Shown piece after piece: positions 44,901 through 56,100 of a DNA stretch of 64,000 nt (position 1 is its first letter; every line of letters starts with the position of its first letter). Location of the stretch: assembly GCA_947568835.1 (NCBI GenBank), contig OX387603.1, forward strand, positions 23,026,651 to 23,090,650, in the 5' to 3' direction. The stretch comes from Protonemura montana. Its lineage: Eukaryota; Arthropoda; Insecta; Plecoptera; Nemouridae. The position numbers and the translations under genes are program-made. A model generated the notes under the pieces. The model saw only the letters and a program-made list of their open reading frames with translations, searched no databases and was not told the origin of the DNA.

Positions 44901-47004
44901 ACGCCCCTAATTATGTGCAAACGTGTTTCTTTTTCGTTCGTATATGTATTATTTTTCTCTGGTCACTAACTATAGTTTAATTGTATACTTTGAGACATGG
45001 TTCGGGTGGGTTCGCTTGAAGACTTGTTGGACGAACGAGTACGACACATGTCTCAGGCCGTACGCCGCTTATCTCGCTAGGTGCATCTCGCCGAAGACTC
45101 GCCATGCCGAAGGAAACGAGCGACCACTTCGACCCGCGAAGCCAAACTGGGGATCGGATTACACCTCTAAATCCACGGCAGACACGGAATGCAGCAGTAG
45201 CAGCTCCCTGGTACCGAACCAGCGCACCCAGTGCGACCCGATTTGCTATACAGAGAACTGCAATTGTACCTTCGGGCTGCAGCTCTAGTGGTCTTCGCCA
45301 AGCAAGCACGCGTTGGGCGCGATAAGACACACCTTACAGTCCCAGGCTGTCCACGCGGGTAACTTATATGAGATAGGCCCCTAGTTAAGTGGACGACTCG
45401 TTTTATGTCTCTCGAGCTAGTGCAAACCTTGGTTTCATTCGTGCATCTAAAGAACACAAAAGATTTGTGCACGGCGAGAAAGCAGGGGATATCGCGAAAA
45501 ATAAATGTGCACTTTGGAGTTGCGAATAAAGCAAATGATGGGTAGTTAGATTTGTTTTCAACTTTTAACTAAAGGTGCAATATAATATTATAGGTGACCG
45601 TTAAGTGCAGAAGCCCTAATTTATATCTCTTGATGATTAGCCAAGAAGCAAGGTCGCGAATTCTCATTAACCGACGATGGTTGATTGTCTAATTGGTTGG
45701 GAGAAGATTTTAAAAGTGTCTACGGGTCAGACGCAATTAACAGTGTGTATGTAAACCAGTGGACTCAGTGATGCGATCGCCATGATTAGCTACCTGTATA
45801 TCCATAAAAATCGGGTGTAACGAGAGTTTTATTCCTTTATTGTTTGTTTTATTGCGTCTCGTGGTAGATCAAAGCGCTGCTACGGAGCTGGGGTTCGCGA
45901 GGCTCGCGCGTTCATCTCTCCCGGCCAACGCACGGCTGCAGCGTATCACAGAACATTTTACAAAGCTACAGCCTCGGGCTAAATATTCGGAACTATAACA
46001 AATTGCAGACGAGCAAAAAGCGAGACTTCATGAAAATGCATTATCATTTAGATCCTTGAATTGCTAATCATGAAAATTACACACTCGAGTTTTACGTGAA
46101 TTAATAACAAATATTATACATTGCAGCCGAGTCGGTCGAGTTTCACACTGGCACGCATTACTATCGGTGTACTGTTTATTGATGCATGCAGATTTTATGT
46201 GTGCATATAAAATTCAAAACGCCTTAATAACTACTTCGATAATCGACACGAGATCAATAAATATAATAAAAGACTAATTTAATTTATTCGCGGCGAGATG
46301 TAATTGTGGTTTTACTTTTCGGCGGCTGCGAGGTTGCAACCGGTCTGCGCTGCGGAGTAAAGACAAGTAGCTCGGTAATTTGGGATGATATTTCACGAAC
46401 ACGGAACAATGCACGTCGAGAAGGTAATGCAGTGGAAGTGCATCGACGAGATTGGCATGGCCGACAGCCAAACAAGTGGTCAAGAATGCTAACCACGCTG
46501 CCGGAATATTATTTCAGGGGAAAAAAATATTTGAGACATTAATGATGTGTTCAGTGGCTTGTTAGAAGCAAGGTGGATGTTTGCTGCTGACGCCAGTTGC
46601 ATCATAAACCGCTCCGTCGATCAGCCGTTGCACTCGTCTTCACCAGACTTTGCTAATTTGAGCACGTCAAGAATTAATATTCATTGAGAATATCGGTAGA
46701 CATTCATTAGAAAACTTGAAATGAATTAAAACACAAATCAACTACTGTCTGATCAACAATTACCAGCAAAACTCTAGGAAGATTTGGAGGCCGTTGATCG
46801 GCGCGGGGCTTACCTTGGAAGTAGCTCTTGGTCCTGAGATAGCTGACGGAGAGCCTCAGGATCGATAGTCGATCCAGCTTGGAAAGGATGTTCTGTTCGT
46901 ATGGCAACAAGCTAGCAAGCATGTCTAGCTCAGAGTTGAGTCGCTCCCGATGCCGCTTGCTGGGGTTGCTTTTAGTCACCCCATCCTTTGGCGGAGGTTT
47001 TAAA
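11837..47004 (-). CDS. ss: Spineless, insect aryl hydrocarbon receptor (bHLH-PAS transcription factor), first exon missing
   Basis: In insects Spineless acts in the nucleus as a heterodimer with Tango (ARNT) at GCGTG-type sites, specifying antenna, distal leg and sensory cell identity. The exons give a bHLH domain ([17 protein letters not shown]), PAS-A ([20 protein letters not shown]), PAS-B ([15 protein letters not shown] onward) and a C-terminal region of about 520 residues rich in His, Ala, Ser and Gly. About 869 residues are visible; with the expected short first exon this is close to the 880-890 of the fly protein. All joints are GT-AG and phase-compatible. Intron lengths from the 5' side are about 17.1, 9.3, 3.3, 0.39, 0.14, 0.30, 1.4 and 0.5 kb. 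The first coding exon (about 19 residues, ending in phase 2) was not found up to 64000. Confidence 0.95.
12465..14024 (-). CDS. ss: ss exon 9 (long C-terminal region)
   Basis: The acceptor is GAATTCCAG|G. The exon opens with [20 protein letters not shown], as in other insect Spineless proteins, and stays open for 520 codons. It includes a basic CRTKRKL, Ser/Pro/Ala-rich stretches, His clusters, a run of nine Gly and [15 protein letters not shown] at the end. Base composition is much more GC-rich than the surroundings. Just where the frame meets TGA (12461-12463) there is a good donor, CCTCA|GTGAGT, so the exon may end by a stop or be spliced to a last exon. Confidence 0.9.
14025..15406. other. 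ss intron 8, nothing recognised
   Basis: This 1.38-kb AT-rich intron lies before the long C-terminal exon. No repeat, RNA gene or further exon was recognised in it. Confidence 0.6.
15407..15548 (-). CDS. ss: ss exon 8 (end of PAS-B)
   Basis: The exon runs from CGGCTGCAG|TC to CTGAT|GTAGGT, 142 nt. It encodes [20 protein letters not shown], then [20 protein letters not shown] and STHRPL. It completes PAS-B. The donor GTAGGT is the same kind used by ADCY10 exons 2 and 16. Confidence 0.95.
15849..15955 (-). CDS. ss: ss exon 7 (PAS-B)
   Basis: The exon runs from TTTACCAG|G to AGAAC|GTGAGT, 107 nt. It encodes [20 protein letters not shown] and then [15 protein letters not shown]. These are the central PAS-B strands and helices. 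Confidence 0.95.
16098..16285 (-). CDS. ss: ss exon 6 (PAS-A to PAS-B)
   Basis: The exon runs from TTTTTCAG|CGG to CAAAG|GTAAGG, 188 nt. It encodes [20 protein letters not shown], then [20 protein letters not shown] and the start of PAS-B. Conservation with fly Spineless is very high. The flanking introns are short (389 and 142 nt). Confidence 0.96.
16675..16884 (-). CDS. ss: ss exon 5 (PAS-A)
   Basis: The exon runs from TTGCAG|TCC to TTCCTC|GTAAGC, 210 nt, phase 0 at both ends. It encodes [20 protein letters not shown], a variable loop ([17 protein letters not shown]), then [19 protein letters not shown]. The donor lacks the usual G at -1, but its phase and the protein match are exact. Confidence 0.96.
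16885..20187. other. ss intron 4
   Basis: This 3.3-kb intron splits PAS-A. It contains copy 2 of the dispersed repeat near its 3' side (16926-17200). A minus-strand GGTTCGATTC at 18599-18608 resembles a Pol III B box, but no tRNA fold was found. The long open stretch at 18656-19072 has no similarity I recognise. Confidence 0.55.
16926..17200 (+). repeat. Dispersed repeat, copy 2 (in ss intron)
   Basis: This is the second copy of the element at 717-1005, in the same orientation and with the same block order, here in the ss intron between the exons at 16675-16884 and 20188-20277. The copies differ by many substitutions and small indels, so insertion was not recent. The ends are approximate. 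Confidence 0.65.
20188..20277 (-). CDS. ss: ss exon 4 (start of PAS-A)
   Basis: The exon runs from TTTTCCAG|GCG to CACCAG|GTAAGC, exactly 90 nt, phase 0 at both ends. It encodes [20 protein letters not shown] and then [10 protein letters not shown], nearly identical to fly Spineless. Skipping it would keep frame but destroy PAS-A. Confidence 0.96.
20278..29587. other. ss intron 3 (9.3 kb)
   Basis: The intron is AT-rich and has no recognisable exon on either strand. Features seen are a (GT)-type tract near 24532-24552, a run of 16 G at 26462-26477 and several short TA-rich stretches. Large ss introns are expected to carry enhancers, but none can be named from sequence alone. Confidence 0.55.
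26462..26477. repeat. Poly-G run (16 G)
   Basis: Sixteen consecutive G inside ss intron 3. Confidence 0.9.
29588..29703 (-). CDS. ss: ss exon 3 (bHLH to PAS-A linker)
   Basis: The exon runs from GTTTTTACAG|TC to CTTCAG|GTGAGA, 116 nt. It encodes [20 protein letters not shown] and then a segment ending in DGDMFLQ. The VVMHK start and the FLQ end match the equivalent exon of fly Spineless. It is an island in 26 kb of intron. Confidence 0.94.
31706..31731. repeat. Poly-G run (G7-A-G18)
   Basis: Twenty-five G with one A interruption inside ss intron 2. Confidence 0.9.
37445..37465. repeat. Poly-C run (21 C)
   Basis: Twenty-one consecutive C inside ss intron 2, that is, a G run on the transcribed-sense (minus) strand. 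Confidence 0.9.
41957..41971. repeat. (CA)n microsatellite
   Basis: A short CA dinucleotide tract in ss intron 2. Confidence 0.7.
46814..47004 (-). CDS. ss: ss exon 2 (bHLH domain)
   Basis: The exon runs from TTTACTTTCAG|T to CAAG|GTAAGC. It encodes [20 protein letters not shown] and the rest of a complete bHLH, with the DNA-contacting SKRHRERLN basic region and a helix 2 ending in [15 protein letters not shown]. The [10 protein letters not shown] lead is typical of the insect Spineless form. The first base finishes a serine codon begun in the missing upstream exon. Confidence 0.96.
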
Positions 47005-48278
47005 CTGAAAGTAAAGAGCAAACTGAATTAGCCAACCAGTAACCACACCAAAAACTCTGCAAAAATTACCTCAGCAATCAACAGCGCTCATCATCCAAAG
47101 GCTGACTCCTTTCACCAAGACCAAAAATCGATAAAATTTCAGAATGCACAATAATTCTCTGCCGTTGCTTATTTATAATTCATTTGTTCGTGCTGACCAG
47201 TCGACTTCAATTCAATTTAGCGTGAAGCCTCATTTATATCCGGCAAGTGAGGGCAGTCTAGAACGTCGGCACGCGGCATTATCAATCGCGTTATCATGTG
47301 CATTGACAGCCCAGGCGACGCCGACGCCGACGACAGTACGTGTGTGTCAACCGCGCGGCGTCTCGTGCCGCAGACTATCAAAGATTGGGTGCGTGTCCGA
47401 ACCGGCGCTCACTAGTCTCGTGACACCATTGTGAATAAAGATCAATTGGACGTGAAAACGTTAAATAGAGTTTAAGTGATTTCGAACAACTAGCCATGTC
47501 TGCATTTGCCCACTTTTTCTTGAGAGGATCGTTGAACTTGTAACAATCGGCGTGCACGTTTTGTAGAGCGTCTTCCAGTGCGCCAAAGTGAACGTTTAAA
47601 CGGATCAATTAAAAGGATGAATTCTGCAAAATCTCAAAACCAATTCCATCTTAATTACAGGATAATAATTGGCAGTCGAGCTAAGACAGATCTGCAATCC
47701 AAAAACAGGTCGTAGGTCAAAGTTGTTCGACCGCTCACCGAAAAAAAGGCAGGTTCTTCGGGCAAGACGGATTAATTCGTCTCTAAAACAATGGACCAGC
47801 GCTTTGTTGATTAGTGCAGCGCTTCTTCTTATTGATGGAATCCCTTCGTGAGATAAAAGATGCCGCCGCCGAGCTGCAGCTAATTAATTACTTGAGTCCT
47901 GCCCGAGGTCCTGCCTTGATGGCACCACCACCAGTTCACTGTCGAGGAAACACCGTTCTCAATCATTCTGACACTTGCGCTGACAAAAATTTCGACACTA
48001 CGGAATGGCCACGCGGTACTCTAGAGTGCTGTTCTGATCACTTGTTTAATGAGTTTTCAGGACAACGAGGATCAGGAATCAACTTGCAAGAACCGAATCT
48101 ATCAAATCTCTTCGCAGAAACTTTTCAAGAACTTCGGTACTGCAATAATCTGATTTTTTTTTTTTTTTTTTAGAAACAAAGTCAAAGTCAATATTGTTTT
48201 CCAGGAGTGAAACTACACAGCACACGAACTGGCCAGGCCATCTTGCATGCTTCATCCGCATTTCATGAATGAAAGTGA

Positions 48279-48323
48279 GTGTGTGTGTGTGTGTGGGCGG
48301 GGGGGGGGGGGGGGGGGGGGGGG
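48279..48323. repeat. (GT)n followed by a run of 25 G
   Basis: About eight GT units run through GGGC into 25 consecutive G at 48299-48323. Such G runs are prone to sequencing and length error. Confidence 0.85.
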
Positions 48324-50157
48324 CTACGTTACTATTGCATGATTGTAAACGCCAAGGCGCGAGGCTTAATATGTCCAGTCATTCTTTACGAGTTCATTCA
48401 TTCAATGGTAGAAACGCCAAATAATACTGCCGGACGTGGCAAGTCTTAACATTTTAGAATCCAACATTTAAGCGCATGGTCGGTTGACGTTTGGTGCACG
48501 TTTCAGTAACGTTGCATGCTGCAATTGTCTGGAAACCTGCAGATCATCAATCATTGTGGACACCGTCAACATAGAGTGACTAGAGACAGTGGTTTATAAA
48601 CTTTACTTGGGATATTTAAAATGTACACAACGTTTGTAATTTTTACCAATGAGGGTGTAAAATTTACCAGATATACTGAAATAATAGGTTCATATCTCAG
48701 TCTATACTAGAGGGGTCCTCAAAAAATGATTGAGGTCATTACCTTGGTTTGAATTCAAACTATTAGAAAAGCATATAGAAATGATTTATTTCCTGCCATT
48801 TGCTGGAAAGATATGAATAGATATTGATTTCCTTGTATTTTCTTATCCGAGAGAGGGAAACGTTGAAACGTAGCTTGCTCACGTTATGCTCACGACCATA
48901 TAACCCCACAATAGTTTGCAAGTTCGTCATAAACATGAACCTATTCCTCCCACATTATTATCTTCATTACAAATCATATGGCAACCTTGTATAATATGCC
49001 TCCTCAAATTATAAACAAATTTAGTTGCGGACAAACATTCGGTTTTTCAACTCCACTCCTCTAAGTAAGAAGAAGTTACTAATGACTTCGGCCAGCCAGC
49101 CAGGCCGGCCGAGGTTCATTATCCTGTGGCCGAGCCGACTCGAGCTCGCAGGCCTTACAGCGCAGAAGAATGGTAATGCGATAATGGTAATAAGGGCACA
49201 ATCCTTTACCTCCGGGAAGCCACCCACTGCAGGCGCCGAACAAGGGTGTCCAGGAAAACCACGGCGAAGAAAATTATGCTTTCACGGAGGCACTCTTATG
49301 TAAAACTTCCTGTGAATTTCATCTTGTTCGTAATAATGTTAGTTGTGTTACTTAATCGCTTCAGGTATGTACCATGTGAGAAAATCTCTTTGTATCGTAT
49401 GTATAGTAATGACTTCTATTCCCTATGCACTCTATAGAACAATTGACATATTTCACCGCGTCTTCGCATGCTTGTATGCATAGAGGATTATGCAATTGCA
49501 GACGTACTGGCATGTCTTGACCGTGCTCTCAACAAAGAATGGCATCCATTTCACGATAATGATTTCAGTTTCCATTAATCAGCATTAAATAACTCCAGCA
49601 AACCTTCCGTATTGTCATTAGGCATTTTTTTCAAACACGGAATACTGAAATCAATCAGCTTTGTATCCAGCTTGAAAATGGCTACGCTATATGTGTGTGT
49701 GTGTTTTTTTTTCATTATATCTGTAGGTGTGTCTCGTTTTTGGTTTGAATAATTCGTTTGGATGACGTAATGCCTCCCTTCTCCTGCCTTCCATTCCCCC
49801 GTACCAACGTCGTCTATCCCCAAACATACATTTCTATTTAACATAAGTGCATAATCAAAGTTTGTTTCTTCTTTTTTTTGCGGCAAGTCGGAAATCAAGG
49901 CGAATGGAGGAAACATTTCGGCCCGGAAAAGAATCCGCCTTTCCGGCATCGCCGATCCCGGTGAGTAGATGGGAAATAACTTTGATGTGACTGCCACTTT
50001 GATATCGGGCTTTGGCCGGCCCGGCGCATAACGACTCGGGAAAGCATAACACATGCGTAAAAATGACGCCCAACTTTTCTCTAATGCGTTTCCACGGACG
50101 TCGTTATCTGACAGCTGATTTGGATGGACGTTTGATGGCGAAAGGGAAGTAGAAATG

Positions 50158-50192
50158 CGACGCCCGACGCCCGACGCCCGACGCCCGACGCC
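50158..50192. repeat. Five tandem copies of a 7-bp unit
   Basis: Five exact copies of CGACGCC in a row, ending just before CCATGGGG. The unit has two CpG. It lies at the 5' end of a 206-codon minus-strand open stretch, and a length not divisible by three argues against a coding role. Confidence 0.85.
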
Positions 50193-53100
50193 CATGGGGA
50201 CCCTTAATCATATCTCATAATTGATGGTGGTGATGCATCCAGCTCTGCGACTTGTTGTACAATGAAAATTATGAAAATTGGCTATTTTGCACACAAAAAG
50301 TATATATTCTTTTCAGGATAAGTTTCTATGTTAAAATATATTTCAATGTGTATTGAATGATTATTCAAAAGCAGGGTAATTGCCAGCTTACCACAGATAT
50401 TTTTAACCAGTACCTCTCTGCCTTGAATTCTAAATTAGTCACCCCCGGGTAATAATTTATAAAGTGGCGCCAGTTGTCGATAATTTACGTTAATTATGCC
50501 GAAAATCGTAAAAAGTAAAAATGTCGCTCCTAAAAGTCTTGTTCGCCGCGATCGATCGTCGAGATATTGTAAATTACTAGAGTTTATCACGAGATTTATT
50601 GACATTGTAAAGATGTTGATTCGATTATTAATATGGGCGTTGTTCTTTATCGTTAACAGAAGCCTTTTGTAACGAGAAATGGATAATTAATTAAGCACAT
50701 TGCTTTAGAAGATTCGTTTGAATTATCATAAAAATTTAGCTTGTCTTCTAAAAGTAGCACCTTCGGTTTGAAAAAATCAAAATGGTAACTGCTTACTAAC
50801 GCAGCGGCAGCAGCTGTCCTCATTGAACTTCCTTCATTTCAAATTTGCACACAACGAGTTCCTGAAACCATTTTCCACAGCCAACGATTTCCGATCCTAA
50901 TCTCCAAGATCCATACATTTTAAAATATTACACTACTATATTAAAAAATCATAAAATGCATGTACATTCATCAGTACATAGTCCGTTTTAATCCATATTT
51001 TATTCAAATAACGCTGGAGATTGGCTGACGGCTGGTGGACGGAAGTGATGGATGACTGCACACGCTGTTCCCTGTTATTGCCCGAACACATGGATAGCCG
51101 GTAATTTCATAATCCCCGTAGATGATAGTAATAAAGCAGCAGCAACAACAACAGCAACAAGCAAGTTCGTTGCGGCAGCGGCTATGGCTATGCCCTCCAC
51201 ATGCAGATACCGCGAGATGGTCACCGGAGATCGGGACCAACATGGCTTGTATACCCAACGAGACGGACGTGAACCGTGAACTATTAAAAAAAATTCTACA
51301 TTTAAGTTCCGGCGGAATTCTATATTAAATATATATACAACTCCACTTCACATAATATAATGGATAAAAGTTGCCCTAGAAATGTTTTCAGACGAGAGCA
51401 ACAAATCACTGTGCATTTAAGACGTTGGTTAAACGTACTACACTAATTACCTGAAAAGAACAATATGGTTTCATATCTTCGAAATCTGTGGAAAAGCCCG
51501 TTTACAAATTTTAAGAGAGAAAGGTGCGACGTTTCCTTTGCCCGGCAAAAATGCTTGGTGTTGTCTTAACAACCGGGGCCATTCTTTTATATGTGGAACT
51601 CCTTTAAGTTTGATACCTTTTCCTCAAGAATGCTTGGAAGTTTTCAGCGATTTTGATCTTAATTTGCAAATGCTGCATTTATAATGAACATTACATGCAT
51701 ACGCATGGAATAATTGCAAAGGTATGGCTGGTCAGCTCTCGCTGAGCGGTACGTCAAATGACACAGAGTAAATTACAAGAAACATAATCACTTTGCAGTT
51801 GTGGATATGGTAGGCACTAGAATAGATCTCAATCATGGACAGCGTATAACGAACATCAGAATGGTGGAGATGTTACACCTTATTAACATATCATTAACAC
51901 CACCCTCTTTCAAGCACATCTCCTTGACACAACAATACTCAAATCGTTGATATATTGCTAAGAAAACTTTTGTCTACTAACAACTCGTTGAAAATATACA
52001 CAAGAAATTGTTCTGTTTCATAAAAATTCTTCGTCAGTTCACTTAAAAAGCTATTAACGTTTTTCTTCAAAGTCTCATCTGATTTTTTATCTAGCCATAT
52101 CATTTTCAAACGTCACAATACCTCTTGTTCCTCGTTGTGGTCACAGAGAATAGGCCAAGAGCCATTTGACTTATCTTCACTACAAGGTAGTTCTCACCTG
52201 GCTAATGTAAAACTGCTGTCTCATCAGATAAGAGAAGCTGGAGACAGTAGCACTGCACTAGACACCATCATGTAAGTCACCACAAGCCAGTAGCAACCAT
52301 TTAAACGTACAACAATGCGATCTGATTGCTCTTCGTACGGCAACCTTTTTAACTGCACCATTTGCTTATTGTAAAATTATCAAACGCTGGTCTAGACTCT
52401 AGGGCATGGTACAAACAATAATTGTATATCACTACAAATAAAAAAAATTATAACTTCAGCCATTTTGCTGGTTAAATGGAACTGTCCCAATCGTCTGAAA
52501 GTGTGTGGGGTTTGGTCATTGGAAGCAGTCATTGAATGATCTACGGTAGTCGACTGTTGATTAGCATAGAGCAAGCTTGCTAGCAACCAGACTTGCTGCC
52601 CACACGAAACTGAGAGTCTTTCTGCTGATGCATAATATAACGCAGGTAGGACATGACAACTACAGCTTAGCCACTTAAGCAGAAGGTCCAGGTGATGTCT
52701 TCATTGCTCCGTATCGTGATTCAAGCACTGCCTACGTTGTCCACAGTGGATGTGTCCAGCCGGACAGCGTCCAGGGCGAGTCGGTGGAGGAAAGATAGCG
52801 CAAAGAAACAGTCAAATGGACTCGAATTGGAAAAAAAACGTAGAATTTGATCATGAAGTGAGAAAACCAAATCATTGAATTGCAATTGAATTCTATTTTT
52901 TTTTGCAATTTCAAACTGTTTCAAACTGATAAAAAAAATATAATTTGACACGATTTTCTTGTCAATTGTAAACATTTTGGTAGAATATGAATATGCAATG
53001 TATTCGTTTGCCAGCTTCTTAAGAAACCGAAAGTCCTTGTCCCATCTCATGTTCTCTCATGGTATTTCTATTACTTTCCTGTGTGCTACGCACAGTAGTT

Positions 53101-56100
53101 CGTTTCTGCACCCGAATTTGGAATCCGGGCACTGAATTAATGTCCCCGGCGACAAGCATCGCAACTCCGCGTCCGTGGTCTAACGCTAACAGGTGCCATG
53201 CCCCTACCGAAACCCATTCGAAGAGGTGTGAAATGTACGCGACGCGTTTATCTCTGAGACAGAATCAATCCTCGTCTGCCGCTCTCCGACCGTACGGGCA
53301 TGGCCAGAATGTAAATGAATCTTTTAATTACTCGGCTAAAATATACACAAAGTGGTCAATAGATCTTCGGGCAAATCATTTTGTTCGTGGGCCATTAGTG
53401 AATGGACATTTTTGACCGCTTTGCCCAAACCAATCAACGAAAAACGTCTCTGTAGTTTAAGACTAAAAGAGAATCAGCCTGTTGATTAATGTTGTGACAC
53501 TGTTTTCACTTAATTTTGGGCCAAAATCTGAAGAAATTCTATGTATAATAACCTAATTACACATATTTGTTTGCATTGCATTCGTATTTAATGTATAGGT
53601 ACGCAAGTATTTTTCAATTGAGCATAGCTGTATGTTCCTACCACGTAGACATGAGAGTGAGCAAAACAAATTACTCTCTCGTCTGGCAGTGCATGTTTAG
53701 ATATCATATGTCTGCGACGAGATATGCAGGTACTGCACCATGGCTCTTTCAGATCCTGCTAACTCGTAATTTATCCAAAAGGGTTAATCTAATTATTATC
53801 TCGCATAAAGTTCCTGGTTCAACATTGTAGAAATGAACGGCCTGTTGGACCAATTAGGCGTCTTCATTGCGGATACATGTTGAAGAGCGAATTAATTATC
53901 ATTGGAGAAGATTAGTAACGCTAGCCGTATAAGAAAATGATAATTTCATAAAACTCAATTAATTTAATTATTTTGTTGAAATATCATTTTCATAATCGTA
54001 AAGGTGGAGATGACATTTTATAACAAGAGATGATTACTCTGGCTGGTTAGTTTCACATGGTGGGCAGTAATGATGAGAAACAACGCAACTTTAATGACAG
54101 CTCTTGGGCCGGCTCCTCCACGGCCGTCACCGGCCTCGGCACCTCCATCGCCGCTTCATAACAGAGGTTATGCCGTTTGGAACTTTGTGTTTCAATTCAT
54201 GTTGCCCCAACGTTTTACTGGAACCTCCAAGACTCTTGGAAATATTTCTAGGACTCAAAAAGCTTTCAATCGTCCCTTTGCTCCACTTGCTTTTTCAAAT
54301 AGCAAACAGAACTAGAAAATAGAAAACTTGCAAGTAGCTTTCAAGATGACTTGCCATCGCTGGTTGAAAAGCCTGGCCAATGCATGAAAATTTCAAATGG
54401 ACAATTTCTGACCTTTTTTTCCTAAAATAAGTTCTGTTTGGAGAAAAACAAATGGCTGTATAATCCACTAATTCGGATAAACTGACCTCGACTGTCATGG
54501 ACTGCACGGGCTGCAATCCTCTTTAATGTCGTAAGTGGATTATTACTTACCGGGGATTCCTGAAAGTGAGCTTATTATCCACCGAAGACTTGATAGTTTT
54601 AGCTTATAATCAAATCAATGATGATACTGGCATTAAACTGCCTCATACGTGATTTATAATTCAATCTTGATCCGTGCATGAGAGCAGCATATACGCTGGA
54701 TATAGAACACATGTCTATATACTTAAACGAATAATTTTTACTTTATATGTGGTTTATACTAACAAGCTTAGACAGCAATTAAAAATTACGAAGCGTGTTA
54801 TTAATCAGGCTTTTTTTTTTTAAAGTAACGTGCTCTCTAAACATTAGATCCGTCAATAAAATCGCAGCATATCAATCGCAGTGTGGTGGCACTTGCCTGC
54901 GCGGATTTTCAGTGCGACTTCACGACGTTGAATTATCGCTGCTCGCGGAGTGTCGGTTTGGTTCTCACCTGACGTGCTCGTGGATATTTAGAGCTTTGTT
55001 TAGGTGCATGACACGAGACGGGAAGAGCTCGTCGACCAGCGCGTGTTTTAGGCACGCACACTCCGAGAAAGCCAGCACGGTGGCACTGGCTCATCGGTGG
55101 GGCAGGTCAGCCTCGCACGCTTTGGCCAGCCTAGCAGCCAAACGCGACATCAATCAAGGGACATACAAACAAGCCGCGGTGAAAATTGAATATCGATAGT
55201 TATGATTGATTTGCTCATTTGAGCCCGTTTCGCATAACAGCAGAGGGTATCAATACCGGCGTTACCGACAACCTGAAGAGCAAACGAGTAATGATATTTG
55301 CTATCGCGATAGACGCCGGTGCCTATTGCCTTATTGCATCCAAGTTGTCTAGAGTAATGAGCACATTTATTATGAAATGCATTGTTTTTTGTGTATTTTG
55401 TGGCTTAATCGTGTGCGTAGGGACGAGGTACATTCAGTTTCACTCGTTCTTATCGGCTATCCACATAAAGTGTGTCAAATGCTGCCGGTCCGGCCTGCTA
55501 ATATTCCGTGCCAAGAATCGTTTGGTGAACGTTCGTGGTCGATGGTCCATCCACGGAAGGCGGAGGGCCTACAGCACGCGGTGGTGCACGCATGCAAGCA
55601 TGGGCTTCACTCTTCCTTGGGCTAGGTCAGCGCCATGAACCGTCTCGTTGCGTGACACTGTCGATGATGCCTGCCCGCCCGTCCGCACGGGCATACAGAG
55701 ATAGGTACAGATGTAGGTACCGTTCAAATCTAGCCACCAGAACCGAAGCAATATGCGTGCCAATGTTTGCGTCGCATGCCGTGCACGTCGTCGAGAGGAT
55801 CCGGGTTCGGTTCCCGGCTAGAACTGCCCGTGTCTAGCTAACCTGTTTCAGAATCTAGCTCGGTTTAGTCGCAGATAATTTAGTTGGGAGTGAATTTATT
55901 CAAAACGGATCTAAACACAGGAGCTATAAGAAATGGAAAAGCTACTGGTATATAGTCTTTATAGTGTCTACTACCGACTTAAAACATAAATGCATGGCAT
56001 AAATAAATATAGGTCATACGTTCTATGGAAATAAAAGCACTTCATTACATATTCATCGCTTTGAAAATCAAATCCGCAGCGAATTTGAGAGTTACTTCGA

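Larger units (their letters stand above)
29704..46813. other. ss intron 2 (17.1 kb)
   Basis: The intron lies between the bHLH exon and exon 3. It contains G/C runs at 31706-31731 and 37445-37465, a (CA)n tract at about 41957-41971, a GA-rich tract near 34908-34922 and CpG-rich patches at about 35000-35250, 35520-35700 and 44580-44780. No exon or RNA gene was recognised. Confidence 0.55.

Noticed and set aside
49575..50195. 206-codon open stretch on the minus strand
   Set aside because: Its start lies in a 7-bp tandem repeat, the protein has no recognisable domain, composition is random-like and no splice context supports it. Kept only as a possible orphan.
51610..51660. Minus-strand ...FLRKS|GTATC as a candidate first ss exon
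   Set aside because: The phase fits, but the peptide lacks the basic run and no start codon or conserved lead is present.
54540..54570. Acceptor-like and donor-like sites bracketing 9 nt on the minus strand
   Set aside because: Tempting as an ss microexon, but it does not supply the basic N-terminal residues or the phase needed before the bHLH exon.
55219..55638. 139-codon plus-strand open stretch
   Set aside because: Overlapped by open stretches in other frames in a CpG-richer patch, with no domain and no splice support.
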